A program made the translations under genes and the position numbers. From NCBI GenBank assembly GCA_964588995.1, contig CAZPQM010000004.1, forward strand, positions 61,163-125,162: a DNA stretch of 64,000 bases. Reading direction: 5' to 3'. The notes below the pieces were generated by a model. It was not told the origin of the DNA. It did not search any database and worked only from the letters and a program-made list of their open reading frames with translations. This stretch comes from CAZPQM01 sp964588995 (GTDB lineage Bacteria > Pseudomonadota > Alphaproteobacteria > Rickettsiales > UBA8987). Positions 33,438 through 42,854 of this stretch are shown here, piece by piece; within the stretch, counting starts at the first letter, position 1; each line of letters starts with the position of its first letter.

Positions 33438-34916
33438 ATGAATAAGAGCTACCATCTCCCCAAACGTCATTTCAAACCCGCCGGAACCTTGCCGCTTGAG
33501 GTGGGGACGATTCATTTCGTCGGTATCGGGGGTATCGGTATGAGCGGGATTGCCGAAATCCTGCATAATCTCGGTTACAGCGTTTCGGGTTCGGACATGT
33601 CGGATAATGCGAACGTGAAGCGGTTGCGCGAGCTGGGGATTACGATCCATATCGGGCATGCTGAAGCGAATGTGGAAGAAGCCTCGGTGGTGGTAAAATC
33701 CACCGCAGTCAAGCCGGATAACCCGGAAGTAGTGGCGGCAATCGAGAACCATATCCCCGTGCTCAAGCGCTCTGAAATGCTCGCGGAGTTAACGCGGCTG
33801 AAGCCAACCATTGCGGTGGCGGGTACGCATGGTAAAACGACGACGACCTCCATGATCGCCCACATGATGGAAGAAGCCGGTTTTGAGCCGACGGTGATTA
33901 ATGGTGGTATCCTGAATGCGCGCGGGACCAATGCGTATCTGGGCAAGGGAAACTGGTTGATCACCGAAGCGGATGAGTCGGACGGCACGTTTATCCGCAT
34001 CCCTTCAACCGTGGGGGTGATTACCAACATGGACCCGGAGCATCTGGACTATTGGAAGTCGTTTGACCAGTTGAAAGAGGCGTTTCAAACTTTCCTGCAA
34101 AATCAGCCTTTTTATGGGTTTGCGGTGCTTTGCTACGATCATCCGGACGTCAAAAAACTGGCGGAAGAGATGACGGGCAAACGCATAATTGGCTACGGAA
34201 TTACAGATGAGGATGCCGATATCAAAGCCGAGCAGATACGTGCTTCCGAAGATGGCGGCTCGCAATTTAACATCCGGCTGAACGAGCGAGTCACCGGCAA
34301 TGGCGAGATAGTGGTGAAAAATGTATCGCTGCCGATTCCGGGCGAGCATAATGTGCTGAACAGCATCGCGGCATTCGGTATCGGTTTGGAGCTTGGGATC
34401 GAGCCTGAGAAGTTAGCCGATATTATGGCGAATTTTGCCGGAGTGCGGCGGCGCTTTACCAAAACGGGTGAGGTGGACGGCGTGATTATCATCGATGATT
34501 ATGCGCATCACCCGGTTGAAATCGCCTCGACCTTATCGGCGGCGCGCCGGGTGGCGGATAAGCGCGGAGGCAGGGTGATTGCTGTCGTTCAGCCGCACCG
34601 TTATTCACGGTTGGAGAATTTATTTGATGAGTTTTGCCAGTGTTTTGGCGATGCGGACGTGGTGATCGTCAGTGAGGTTTTTGCTGCCGGTGAGGAACCG
34701 ATAAAGGGCGCTGATCAGCACCATCTTGTGCAGTCGATACAGCATGTTGAAGAGGTCATTGCGTTGCAAGGGGAATTACAGCTTGCTGATACGGTGCGTA
34801 ACGTAGCGGCTTCGGGCGACATCGTCGTCTGCATGGGCGCGGGTTCTATAACGAACTGGGCGAATGCGTTGCCGAAGCAATTAGCGGCGGAGCCATTAAA
34901 AACCGCGGTCGGGTGA
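33438..34916 (+). CDS. murC: MurC, UDP-MurNAc--L-alanine ligase
   Basis: A 492-residue Mur ligase adding L-alanine to UDP-MurNAc. The N-terminal FVGIGGIGMSGIAEIL is the UDP-binding loop. The ATP-binding motif is AGTHGKTTTTSM. ITEADESDGTF, GVITNMDPEHLDY, IIDDYAHHPVEI and VQPHRYSRL follow. It is slightly longer than E. coli MurC. It lies after the repeat-filled gap, so it may need its own promoter. murB starts 6 bases after its stop. Confidence 0.97.
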   Translation: MNKSYHLPKRHFKPAGTLPLEVGTIHFVGIGGIGMSGIAEILHNLGYSVSGSDMSDNANVKRLRELGITIHIGHAEANVEEASVVVKSTAVKPDNPEVVAAIENHIPVLKRSEMLAELTRLKPTIAVAGTHGKTTTTSMIAHMMEEAGFEPTVINGGILNARGTNAYLGKGNWLITEADESDGTFIRIPSTVGVITNMDPEHLDYWKSFDQLKEAFQTFLQNQPFYGFAVLCYDHPDVKKLAEEMTGKRIIGYGITDEDADIKAEQIRASEDGGSQFNIRLNERVTGNGEIVVKNVSLPIPGEHNVLNSIAAFGIGLELGIEPEKLADIMANFAGVRRRFTKTGEVDGVIIIDDYAHHPVEIASTLSAARRVADKRGGRVIAVVQPHRYSRLENLFDEFCQCFGDADVVIVSEVFAAGEEPIKGADQHHLVQSIQHVEEVIALQGELQLADTVRNVAASGDIVVCMGAGSITNWANALPKQLAAEPLKTAVG

Positions 34917-34922
34917 CGACCC

Positions 34923-35822
34923 ATGAACGCATTACGCGATAGATTACCCAAGGTGCGCGGGCAATATCGGGAGCAGGCTGATCTCGCTAAAACCAGCTGG
35001 TTTCGCGTCGGTGGGCCTGCGGATATTCTGTTTAAGCCAACAGACCTGTCGGATTTGCAGCTTTTTCTGCGTGACGTGCCGAACGATGTGCCGGTTACGG
35101 TTTTGGGAGCCTGCTCCAATGTGATTATCCGCGATGGCGGTATTCGCGGCGTGGTGATTAAGCTGGGGCGGGGCTTTGCGGATATGGAAGAGTCAGGGGA
35201 ACACCGGGTGCGCGTCGGGGCGGCGGCGCTTGATGTGAATGTCGCCACCTTTGCTGCGCAAGCGGAGATTGCCGGGCTGGAATTTTTCTCCGGTATTCCG
35301 GGCGGTATAGGCGGTGCCCTTGCGATGAATGCCGGCGCGTACGGGGTTGAGATCAAGGATGTACTCGTTGAAGCGGAGGCGGTTGATCGGCAGGGGAAGC
35401 TGCACCGCGTATCGAATGCGGAGATGGGCTTCGGCTATCGATCGAATGGGGTGGATCCTGAGTGGGTATTTACCGCCTGTGTGCTGCAGGGCAAACCGGG
35501 TAAGCGCGCCGAAATTGAAGCGCGCATGCAGGAGATCAATGCTAAGCGCGAAGCGACCCAGCCCGTCAGAACGCGTACCGGCGGCAGCACCTTTGCGAAC
35601 CCGGACGGGCATAAAGCATGGCAGCTGATTGATCAGGCGGGCTTACGCGGCTTTTCCATAGGGGAAGCAAAAGTTTCCGAAAAACACTGTAATTTTCTTG
35701 AAAATACGGGTAAGGCTAAGGCCAGTGATTTGGAGAAGCTGGGTGAAACCGTGCGTGAAAACGTGAAAGCGCAGACCGGGATAGCGCTCAGATGGGAAAT
35801 CAAGCGGATTGGGGAAGGTTGA
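34923..35822 (+). CDS. murB: MurB, UDP-N-acetylenolpyruvoylglucosamine reductase
   Basis: A 299-residue flavoenzyme reducing enolpyruvyl-UDP-GlcNAc to UDP-MurNAc. The FAD-binding domain has TSWFRVGGPADILFKP, LGACSNVIIRDGGI, and FFSGIPGGIGGALAMNAGAYG. The C-terminal part has RTRTGGSTFANPDGHKAW with the catalytic Ser and SEKHCNFLEN. The lack of the Tyr loop typical of type I enzymes points to type II. It lies between murC and ddl. Confidence 0.97.
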   Translation: MNALRDRLPKVRGQYREQADLAKTSWFRVGGPADILFKPTDLSDLQLFLRDVPNDVPVTVLGACSNVIIRDGGIRGVVIKLGRGFADMEESGEHRVRVGAAALDVNVATFAAQAEIAGLEFFSGIPGGIGGALAMNAGAYGVEIKDVLVEAEAVDRQGKLHRVSNAEMGFGYRSNGVDPEWVFTACVLQGKPGKRAEIEARMQEINAKREATQPVRTRTGGSTFANPDGHKAWQLIDQAGLRGFSIGEAKVSEKHCNFLENTGKAKASDLEKLGETVRENVKAQTGIALRWEIKRIGEG

Positions 35823-35862
35823 AGGCATTGCTCGGAGCGTGTCATAATGAAGGGTAAGCAAC

Positions 35863-36777
35863 ATGCCACATGTAGCAGTTCTGATGGGGGGATTGTCGGC
35901 CGAGCGGGAAGTATCGCTCAATACGGCAAAGTCGGTGATTCAGGCATTGGAAGCCAAAGGCTATACGGTGTCGCCGATTGATGTGGATCGTGGATTAAGT
36001 ACGCAATTACAGACGATAAACCCGGATATCGTATTTAACGCACTACACGGCACCTATGGCGAGGATGGTTGTGTGCAGGGCGTGCTTGAGATGCTGCATA
36101 TCCCCTACACCCATTCCGGCGTGATGGCGTCAGCGATTGCGATGCATAAGCCGATGACGAAAAAAATTGCATCTTCGATTGGCATTCCGGTGGCGGGTAG
36201 CCGATTAGTGTCGAGAAAAGATATTGCTGACCATAACGGCCGGCTGATGGATGTGCTCAAGCGGCCTTATGTGGTCAAGCCGGTGGATGAGGGCTCAAGC
36301 GTTGGGGTGCTGATAGTACAGGAAGGCGATGAGGTGAAGGTAACGGATGAGGCATTTCCGACGTCTGAGATGCTCATGGTGGAAGAATTCATTCCCGGGC
36401 GCGAACTCACTGTAGCCGTGCTGGATGGAGAAGCGATGAATGTGCTGGAAATTGCGCCGAAGCAGGGCTTTTACGATTACGCGAATAAGTACACTACCGG
36501 CAAAACGGAGTATACCGTACCGGCAGCTATTGCTGAAGATAAAGCGAAAGAGGTGATGGGTTATGCCGAAACGATTCATCTTGCGCTTGGCTGTCGTGGC
36601 GTAACGCGGAGTGATTTCCGTCTGCGTGACGACGGCGCGCTGTTTTTTCTGGAAGTCAATACCCATCCCGGCATGACCGCGACCTCGCTCGTGCCGAAAA
36701 TTGCTGCAAGTGTCAATCTCAGCTTTGAAGATTTGGTAGAGCGGCTTACCCAGTCGGCTACTACGGATCATGCTTAG
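35863..36777 (+). CDS. ddl: Ddl, D-alanine--D-alanine ligase
   Basis: A 304-residue ATP-grasp ligase making D-Ala-D-Ala. The N-terminus VAVLMGGLSAEREVSLNT holds the first D-Ala site. HGTYGEDGCVQGVLEMLHIPYTHSGV, VVKPVDEGSSVGV, and the C-terminal FFLEVNTHPGMTATSLVPK with Mg ligands are present. An AAGGGT precedes the ATG. Its stop overlaps the ftsQ start by 8 bases. Confidence 0.97.
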   Translation: MPHVAVLMGGLSAEREVSLNTAKSVIQALEAKGYTVSPIDVDRGLSTQLQTINPDIVFNALHGTYGEDGCVQGVLEMLHIPYTHSGVMASAIAMHKPMTKKIASSIGIPVAGSRLVSRKDIADHNGRLMDVLKRPYVVKPVDEGSSVGVLIVQEGDEVKVTDEAFPTSEMLMVEEFIPGRELTVAVLDGEAMNVLEIAPKQGFYDYANKYTTGKTEYTVPAAIAEDKAKEVMGYAETIHLALGCRGVTRSDFRLRDDGALFFLEVNTHPGMTATSLVPKIAASVNLSFEDLVERLTQSATTDHA

Positions 36778-37687
36778 TCCGACTCCCATCTCAAAGCGGC
36801 GCAAGGCGATGCGCTACCGACCGGAAACAATTGCATCCGAGCGCAGGCGGCGCACCTATTACCGCCGGTTTTTTCGTGTAGCAGGTGTGGTGGCGCTGCT
36901 TGGTTTGGGCGCGGCGTTCTATCTGATATGGGCGGCCGGGGTGATAGCCGATACCACGCAGTCCATGCGTGAACGGCTGCTGGGATTCACCCTGCAGATG
37001 GGGTTGCGGCTCGAGCATGTGTATATAGACGGGCTGGATAATGTAGATACCGAGGAGATTCTTCAGGTCGTGCCGAAAGCCGTGACCCATTATCCGCTCA
37101 AGGCAGGCGAGGGGCTGCAGGCCTATGATATCCCGCTTTATGCGATTTCCTTACCCGCGCTGAAGGAGCAGATTGAGCGGCTCGGCTGGATTTATGCCGC
37201 GCAGGTTGAACGGCAATTGCCGAACAGCCTGCTGATCACGGTGCGGGAACGGATACCCCGCGCGCTCTGGAAGCATGAAAATGATCTTTATGTGATTGAC
37301 GCTTCCGGAACCGTGCTCGGCGTTAATGATCTGCGCGGCTATACGTCGCTCCCTGTTATAGTGGGCAGTAACGTGCTCGATCATGTACAGTCCTTAATGC
37401 GCTTCGCGTATAAATACCCGGAAATCGGGCAGTTGATCGAATCAATCAGCTGGGTCAATGGGCGGCGCTGGAATGTCGGACTATCCGGCAACATCACCGT
37501 GTTATTGCCGGAGCAGGAACCCGCGGCAGCGTGGGAACGGCTATACGCGCTGCACCGCGAGCAATCACTCCTGGACCGTGCGATTGCTCAGGTGGATCTG
37601 CGCGATTCGGAACGGCTCTATATCGAGCTGACCGAGGAAGCGCGGAAGTTCTTAAAAAAACGTGAAGAAGCCGAAAAGAAAGATTGA
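36770..37687 (+). CDS. ftsQ: FtsQ, cell division protein
   Basis: A 305-residue bitopic membrane protein. A basic cytoplasmic N-terminus (SERRRRTYYRR) is followed by one helix at about 41-62. A POTRA domain (LEHVYIDGLDNVDTEEILQVV) and the beta domain (LPNSLLITVRERIPRALWKHENDLYVIDASG) come next. The C-terminus is Lys/Glu rich. FtsQ recruits FtsB and FtsL to the division site. An alternative start at 36809 (second Met) cannot be excluded, but the first overlaps ddl in the usual way. Confidence 0.93.
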   Translation: MLSPTPISKRRKAMRYRPETIASERRRRTYYRRFFRVAGVVALLGLGAAFYLIWAAGVIADTTQSMRERLLGFTLQMGLRLEHVYIDGLDNVDTEEILQVVPKAVTHYPLKAGEGLQAYDIPLYAISLPALKEQIERLGWIYAAQVERQLPNSLLITVRERIPRALWKHENDLYVIDASGTVLGVNDLRGYTSLPVIVGSNVLDHVQSLMRFAYKYPEIGQLIESISWVNGRRWNVGLSGNITVLLPEQEPAAAWERLYALHREQSLLDRAIAQVDLRDSERLYIELTEEARKFLKKREEAEKKD

Positions 37688-37759
37688 ATCCCCACGCGCA
37701 CTGCGCCATATTCTGCAGATAAGGATGTGTAGCGCATCCGAGGGGTAATACGGTAATCT

Positions 37760-39028
37760 ATGGCTAAAAACGGCATCATCGCGATATTGGATATTGGAAC
37801 GTCCAAAATCGCGTGTTTCATCGCCTATGTCGATAGCGGCGGCAAAATCAAGGTAGCGGGGATCGGGCATCAATTGTCGGAAGGGATCCGCGCAGGCATC
37901 GTCATTGATGTAAAGAAAGCGGAAACCGCAATTCTTTCGGCGATCAATGCTGCGGAGAAGATGTCCGGTGAGACGATCGAGAGCGTGGTGCTCAACGTTT
38001 CGGGCGGAACCCTGCGGTCGCATCTGCTTAGCGTGGAGACTACCATTTCCGGGCAGGAGGTGACCGACCGTGACATTTCTTATGTCATGCAGCAGGCTTA
38101 TGAGCATTTCAACCGAAGCGAATCGGAAGTTATTCACTGCATACCGGTCGATTATACGATCGATGATACAACGGGAATTCGCGATCCGCGCGGTATGTAT
38201 GGTGAAGTATTAAAGACCGATTTACATGTGATTACCGCATCGGCGACCGCGGTACGTAATATGGTCAATTGCCTTGCGCGCTGCCATCTGAATATCTCCG
38301 GCTATGTCTGTTCGCCTTATGTATCTGGCCTTGCCTGCCTGACGGAGGATGAAAAACATCTCGGCGTCACCCTGCTAGATATCGGCGGTGGTAATACGTC
38401 GATTGCGGTCTTCAGTGGTGGCAGCTGCATTTATGCCGATAGTGTCGCGCTGGGCGGCGCGCACGTAACGCGCGATATCGCGAAGGGACTTTCTACGAGT
38501 ATTGCCTATGCGGAGCGGATCAAAACCCTCTATGGGAGTGTTGTTTCCGGCAGCGGCGATGACCGTGAGGTAATCGATCTGCAGCAATTTCATATGGGGC
38601 TGGGGGAGGATACGGATGAGGATGACCCGGGGATGCTGGGCCAGAGTTTTATTTCCAAAGCCCTGCTGAACTCGATTATCCGGCCGCGGGTCGAGGAAAT
38701 CCTGGAAATGGCAAAGCGAAACCTCGCGCAGAGCGGGGTGTCCTCCTATGCCGGCAACCGGGTGGTAATTACCGGTGGAGCGGCGCAGATTCAGGGGATG
38801 AAAGAGCTGGCCGTACAGATTTTCGGCAAACCGACCCGGATTGGCAACCCGAAACCGGTGAACGGTCTCGCTGAAGCAACCAAAGGCCCGGCCTTTGCGA
38901 CAGCCGTCGGAGCGCTGCTCTATGCTGCGAGCAATCAGAACCCCGAAGGTATCGCCGTGTTCAACACCGATGTTATGCCGAAAGAAAGCGCCCTCTCGCG
39001 TATGAAGCGCTGGTTGGTGAAGGGATAA
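37760..39028 (+). CDS. ftsA: FtsA, actin-like division protein
   Basis: A 422-residue actin-fold ATPase that tethers FtsZ to the membrane. It begins GIIAILDIGTSKIACFIAYV, has the phosphate-2 motif LLDIGGGNTSIAVF, and RVVITGGAAQIQGMKELA. The last residues (LSRMKRWLVKG) form the amphipathic membrane-targeting helix. It lies 72 bases after ftsQ and 151 bases before ftsZ. Confidence 0.97.
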   Translation: MAKNGIIAILDIGTSKIACFIAYVDSGGKIKVAGIGHQLSEGIRAGIVIDVKKAETAILSAINAAEKMSGETIESVVLNVSGGTLRSHLLSVETTISGQEVTDRDISYVMQQAYEHFNRSESEVIHCIPVDYTIDDTTGIRDPRGMYGEVLKTDLHVITASATAVRNMVNCLARCHLNISGYVCSPYVSGLACLTEDEKHLGVTLLDIGGGNTSIAVFSGGSCIYADSVALGGAHVTRDIAKGLSTSIAYAERIKTLYGSVVSGSGDDREVIDLQQFHMGLGEDTDEDDPGMLGQSFISKALLNSIIRPRVEEILEMAKRNLAQSGVSSYAGNRVVITGGAAQIQGMKELAVQIFGKPTRIGNPKPVNGLAEATKGPAFATAVGALLYAASNQNPEGIAVFNTDVMPKESALSRMKRWLVKG

Positions 39029-39179
39029 GAGAGGTATTGATTGCTCTCTGCTCCGGCCGTTTACGCTAAAAAAACGAAAAAACCCCATGTACATTTTCAT
39101 TGAGATGCGCTAGACATCAAGTGTGCAGCCAGTTTGTGGCCATGTTTAATCAAATCGATAACGCTTGTCCGGAGGGTTT

Positions 39180-40763
39180 ATGACCATCAATTTGCAATTA
39201 CCTGAAAAACAAAGCTTAAAGCCTTCGATCACCGTGTTCGGGGTTGGTGGCGGCGGTAGCAACGCGGTCTGTAACATGCTCGATGCCAATCTGGAAGGGG
39301 TGCGCTTTGTGGTGGCGAATACCGATGCGCAGTCGTTGGATGAGTCACCGGTACAGGATCGGATTCAGCTGGGCGAGTCGATCACGCAGGGGCTCGGAGC
39401 CGGATCCTACCCGGAAGTGGGTAAGGCCTCTGCAGAAGAAGCAACGGATGAAGTGCTGGACTATCTACAGGGTAGCAACATGGTGTTTATAACTGCCGGT
39501 TTGGGCGGTGGTACCGGAACGGGCGCTGCGCCAGTAGTCGCGCGGCTCGCGCGTGAGCAGGGAATTTTGACCGTGGCAGTGGTCACCAAGCCGTTCCATT
39601 TTGAAGGAACGCACCGCATGCGTGTTGCGGAGCTGGGATTACAGGAGTTAGCGAAATTCGTCGATACCCTGATTGTAATTCCGAACCAGAATCTGTTCCG
39701 CATTGCGGATAAGAACACGACCTTTATGGACGCGTTTAAAATGGCGGATGAAGTGCTTCATGCCGGTGTGCGGGGTATTACCGACCTGATGGTCATGCCG
39801 GGTATGATTAACCTTGATTTTGCCGATGTGCGCTCGGTGATGAGTGAGATGGGCAAAGCGATGATGGGTACTGGTGAAGGTTCCGGCGAACAGCGGGCAG
39901 TGGAAGCGGCCGAAGCCGCGATTGCTAACCCGCTGCTGGATAATGTGTCGATGCAGGGTGCGCGCGGTGTGCTGATCAATATTACCGGCGGTCCGGATAT
40001 GACCCTGTTTGAGGTTGATGAGGCGGCGAATCGGATTCGTGAAGAAGTCGATCCGGATGCCAATATTATTTTCGGTTCCACGTTCGATCAGAATCTGGAT
40101 GGCGTCATGCGCGTTTCGGTAGTGGCGACCGGCATTGACCTTGGGATTGATGAGGGGAATTCAACGAAAGATGCTACACAGGAAGAGGATTATAAAGCGC
40201 CGAGCAGTTTCTTAAAAACCGCTCCGACCCGCCCGGTTACGGCCATTCAGAAGTCGGCTGAACGGGAGGCGGCGGAGGCGGATGAATCAGAGCAGCAAAC
40301 AGCAGCTGAGGCTGAAGGTACCCCGTCAAAGCCCGCTTCAGGTTTGTCCAATCCGTTCGGTAATGATAAGACACAGCCGGAAGCTGCTGCAGCGAAGCCA
40401 GAGACGGATGCAGAAAACGACGACGACGAGGGAGATAGTGAGGCGTTTATTTCTCCGGCACCGAGCGAGCCGCGTCAGCAACCTGCTGCAATTGACTTTT
40501 CTAAGAAAGAGGACAGCTTTGCCCTGTCTTCTTCCGGTTCGGAGCAGGGGGATGCGCCGGAATATAAATCCCATTCGAGCTTTTTAAGTGGTATTTTTAG
40601 CCATAAGCGTGAAGATGCGCCGCAGGCTGCTGCAGAAAGCAAGCCTGAGAAAAAAAACGAATCATCTGCCTCGGCGACTGTAACTTCTCGCCAGCCTGAG
40701 AAGGAACTAGTACTCGAAGACGATCTGGACGTTCCGGCATTTTTGCGACGCAAACAGTCATAA
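39180..40763 (+). CDS. ftsZ: FtsZ, tubulin-like division GTPase
   Basis: A 527-residue GTPase forming the division ring. The N-terminal TVFGVGGGGSNAVCNM is followed by the GTP-binding GGGTGTG at 109-115, then NLDFADVRSVM (the T7 loop). Residues ~320-505 are a long acidic, Ala/Glu/Ser-rich linker. The C-terminal peptide DLDVPAFLRR binds FtsA and other partners. ATG at 39180 is chosen for its GGAGGG 4 bases upstream; an in-frame TTG lies at 39165. The 151-base leader after ftsA probably includes a promoter, though none is clear. Confidence 0.97.
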   Translation: MTINLQLPEKQSLKPSITVFGVGGGGSNAVCNMLDANLEGVRFVVANTDAQSLDESPVQDRIQLGESITQGLGAGSYPEVGKASAEEATDEVLDYLQGSNMVFITAGLGGGTGTGAAPVVARLAREQGILTVAVVTKPFHFEGTHRMRVAELGLQELAKFVDTLIVIPNQNLFRIADKNTTFMDAFKMADEVLHAGVRGITDLMVMPGMINLDFADVRSVMSEMGKAMMGTGEGSGEQRAVEAAEAAIANPLLDNVSMQGARGVLINITGGPDMTLFEVDEAANRIREEVDPDANIIFGSTFDQNLDGVMRVSVVATGIDLGIDEGNSTKDATQEEDYKAPSSFLKTAPTRPVTAIQKSAEREAAEADESEQQTAAEAEGTPSKPASGLSNPFGNDKTQPEAAAAKPETDAENDDDEGDSEAFISPAPSEPRQQPAAIDFSKKEDSFALSSSGSEQGDAPEYKSHSSFLSGIFSHKREDAPQAAAESKPEKKNESSASATVTSRQPEKELVLEDDLDVPAFLRRKQS

Positions 40764-40796
40764 TTTGGCGGCTGGACGATGCCTTGCTTGCAATTC

Positions 40797-40825
40797 TTGA
40801 CAGAATTTGCTAAGTAACGTCTAGA
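40797..40825 (+). promoter_or_regulatory. Putative promoter of lpxC
   Basis: TTGACA (40797-40802) is followed after 17 bases by TCTAGA (40820-40825). The -35 is consensus and the -10 is weak. The start of lpxC is 28 bases further on. Confidence 0.35.
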
Positions 40826-40853
40826 TGTGTGTGAAGTATAACGGTTTTTCAGT

Positions 40854-41729
40854 GTGTTAAAACAAGAGCAACAAACGGTACGCCGGTCCATTACCTGTAA
40901 AGGCGTTGGTTTGCATAGTGGTGAGAAAACCACAATGTATATTCATGAAGCGCCTGAAAATACGGGGATTGTTTTCTTGCGTAAAGACGTGAAAGGATTT
41001 AACCCGCGCGTACCAGGTCGCTACAGTAATGTGACCGATACGAATCTTGGTACGACGCTTTCTAATGAAGATGGTACGATTGTCAGTACGGTCGAGCATT
41101 TGATGGCGGCTTTCTGGGGTTGCGGGATTGATAATGCGTTTGTTGAATTAAACGGGCCGGAAGTGCCGATCATGGATGGCAGCTCCGAGCCGTTTGTTTT
41201 GCTGATCGAAGATGCGGGCGCGGCGGTGCAGCATAAACGTAAGCGCATGGTGGAGGTGACGAAGCCGCTTCGCGTTGATGAGCCGGATAAGCATATGATG
41301 ATTGAGCCTTCCGCGCATTTTTCCGTCAGTCTGGAGATCGATTTTGCGCATGACAGTATTGCGAAGCAGACAGCGATGTTTAATAGCACGGAGCTGTCTT
41401 TTAAGGATCACCTTTCTCGTGCACGTACCTTCGGTTTCGAGAAAGAAGTTAATTACCTCAAGTCAAAGGGTCTGGCGCGTGGTGGCTCGCTCAAAAACGC
41501 CGTGGTGCTCGGGGAAAAAGGCGTGCTGAATAAAGAAGGTCTTCGTTTTGATAATGAATTCGTTCGCCATAAAATTCTCGATTGTATTGGCGATTTTTAT
41601 CTCACCGGCGGCATTCATGTGCTCGGCCATTTCAAGGGCTATCGTTCCGGCCATGGGCTGAATAACAAGCTCCTGCGGGCGCTCTTTGCGGATCGCTCTG
41701 CCTGGCGCTGGGCGCTGGCCACAGTTTAA
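40854..41729 (+). CDS. lpxC: LpxC, UDP-3-O-acyl-GlcNAc deacetylase
   Basis: A 291-residue zinc deacetylase, the committed step of lipid A synthesis. It begins with a GTG (VRRSITCKGVGLHSGEKTTM). The zinc-binding STVEHLMAAFWGCGIDNAFVELNGPEVPIMDGSS segment carries one His. RARTFGF, GLARGGSLKNAVVLGE, and the catalytic LDCIGDFYLTGG ... HFKGYRSGHGLNN motif are present. Length is normal. The ftsZ-lpxC order is typical of proteobacteria. A run of T residues at 41733-41741 follows the stop, without a convincing hairpin. Confidence 0.97.
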   Translation: MLKQEQQTVRRSITCKGVGLHSGEKTTMYIHEAPENTGIVFLRKDVKGFNPRVPGRYSNVTDTNLGTTLSNEDGTIVSTVEHLMAAFWGCGIDNAFVELNGPEVPIMDGSSEPFVLLIEDAGAAVQHKRKRMVEVTKPLRVDEPDKHMMIEPSAHFSVSLEIDFAHDSIAKQTAMFNSTELSFKDHLSRARTFGFEKEVNYLKSKGLARGGSLKNAVVLGEKGVLNKEGLRFDNEFVRHKILDCIGDFYLTGGIHVLGHFKGYRSGHGLNNKLLRALFADRSAWRWALATV

Positions 41730-41744
41730 CGGTTTTTTTTTGAC

Positions 41745-41772
41745 TTGTAACAGATTTGCCGGAAAATATACT
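41745..41772 (+). promoter_or_regulatory. Putative promoter of the bamD-recN-ligA group
   Basis: TTGTAA (41745-41750) and TATACT (41767-41772) are 16 bases apart in the 208-base gap between lpxC and bamD. The match is moderate, and the leader would be about 160 nucleotides. Confidence 0.3.
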
Positions 41773-41937
41773 TCGACTGAGCTGACGTACCTTCAGGATT
41801 AAATAGGGAAAGCAGGTGAGAGGCTGGAATTCCTTCACCCATGACCACCTCACAGGTTACCCACTTTTCGGTTGATAAAGCTGGTTATTCCCCCATAATG
41901 CGCGTAGAGTCATATCCATGATGAAGGGGATGTTATC

Positions 41938-42843
41938 TTGCTGAAATCCTTAATGACTAGTCTATTCTGCGCTATGCTGCTAACTGCTTGCGGCGGTAAG
42001 GACGATGAAGCGGCCATATTACAACAGGCAGAAATCAGCGATGAAGAGTTGTACCGTGAAGGGGTCGCGCTGCTGGACGATAACCGCTATCAAAGCGCGA
42101 TTGATAGTTTTCAGGAGATTGAGCGGTTATATCCGTTCTCGCCGCTCGCAACCAAAGCGCAGATTATGGTAGCCTATGCCCATTACCGCGATGAGGAATA
42201 CGATCAGGCGGTACAGGTGATTGACCGCTTTACCCGGCTGCATCCCGGCAACCCGGATATCGGCTATATGTATTACCTGAAGGCAATTTCCTATTATGAA
42301 CGGATTACCGATGTCGCGCGCGATCAAAGCATGACGCAGCGGGCGTTGCAGGCGTTGGAAGAAGTGATGCGCCGTTTTCCGGATACGAATTATGCACGGG
42401 ATGCGAAACTAAAGCGCGATCTGGTGCTCGATCATCTGGCCGGAAAGCAGATGGAAATCGGGCGATTTTATCTCAAGCGGGGCAAGCATGTCGCGGCGAT
42501 CAACCGCTTTAAGAACGCCATCAATGAGTTTGAAACGACGAGCCATACCCCCGAAGCGCTCTACCGCATGACCGAAGCCTATCTCACCATCGGCGTGCCG
42601 CAGGAGGCAAAAAAATATGCGGCGGTGCTCGGCCATAATTTCCCGAAAAGCAAGTGGTACCGCTATGCGTACAGGCTGGTTGGTGAAGGGAAAGATACGC
42701 CTAAGCCGGAAGGTGAAGGATTACTAGACCGTTTCTGGCCGGGTGATGATGAGGCGCCTGAGCCGGAACTGGATACGAGCGGGCCGCTGCCTCGCGACGA
42801 TAAGGCCGAGACCTGGCTGCAACGTATCAAAAACATTTTCTGA
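41938..42843 (+). CDS. bamD: BamD, outer-membrane assembly lipoprotein
   Basis: A 301-residue lipoprotein of the BAM complex. The signal peptide ends with the lipobox LTAC, with Cys19 as the lipidated residue (after the TTG start). The body is five tetratricopeptide-like repeats (LYREGVALLDDNRYQSAIDSFQEIERLYP, and so on), followed by a proline- and acid-rich tail absent from E. coli BamD. TTG at 41938 has GAAGGGGA upstream; no ATG gives a signal peptide. It precedes recN by 11 bases. Confidence 0.94.
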   Translation: MLKSLMTSLFCAMLLTACGGKDDEAAILQQAEISDEELYREGVALLDDNRYQSAIDSFQEIERLYPFSPLATKAQIMVAYAHYRDEEYDQAVQVIDRFTRLHPGNPDIGYMYYLKAISYYERITDVARDQSMTQRALQALEEVMRRFPDTNYARDAKLKRDLVLDHLAGKQMEIGRFYLKRGKHVAAINRFKNAINEFETTSHTPEALYRMTEAYLTIGVPQEAKKYAAVLGHNFPKSKWYRYAYRLVGEGKDTPKPEGEGLLDRFWPGDDEAPEPELDTSGPLPRDDKAETWLQRIKNIF

Positions 42844-42854
42844 ACGGGTAGCGG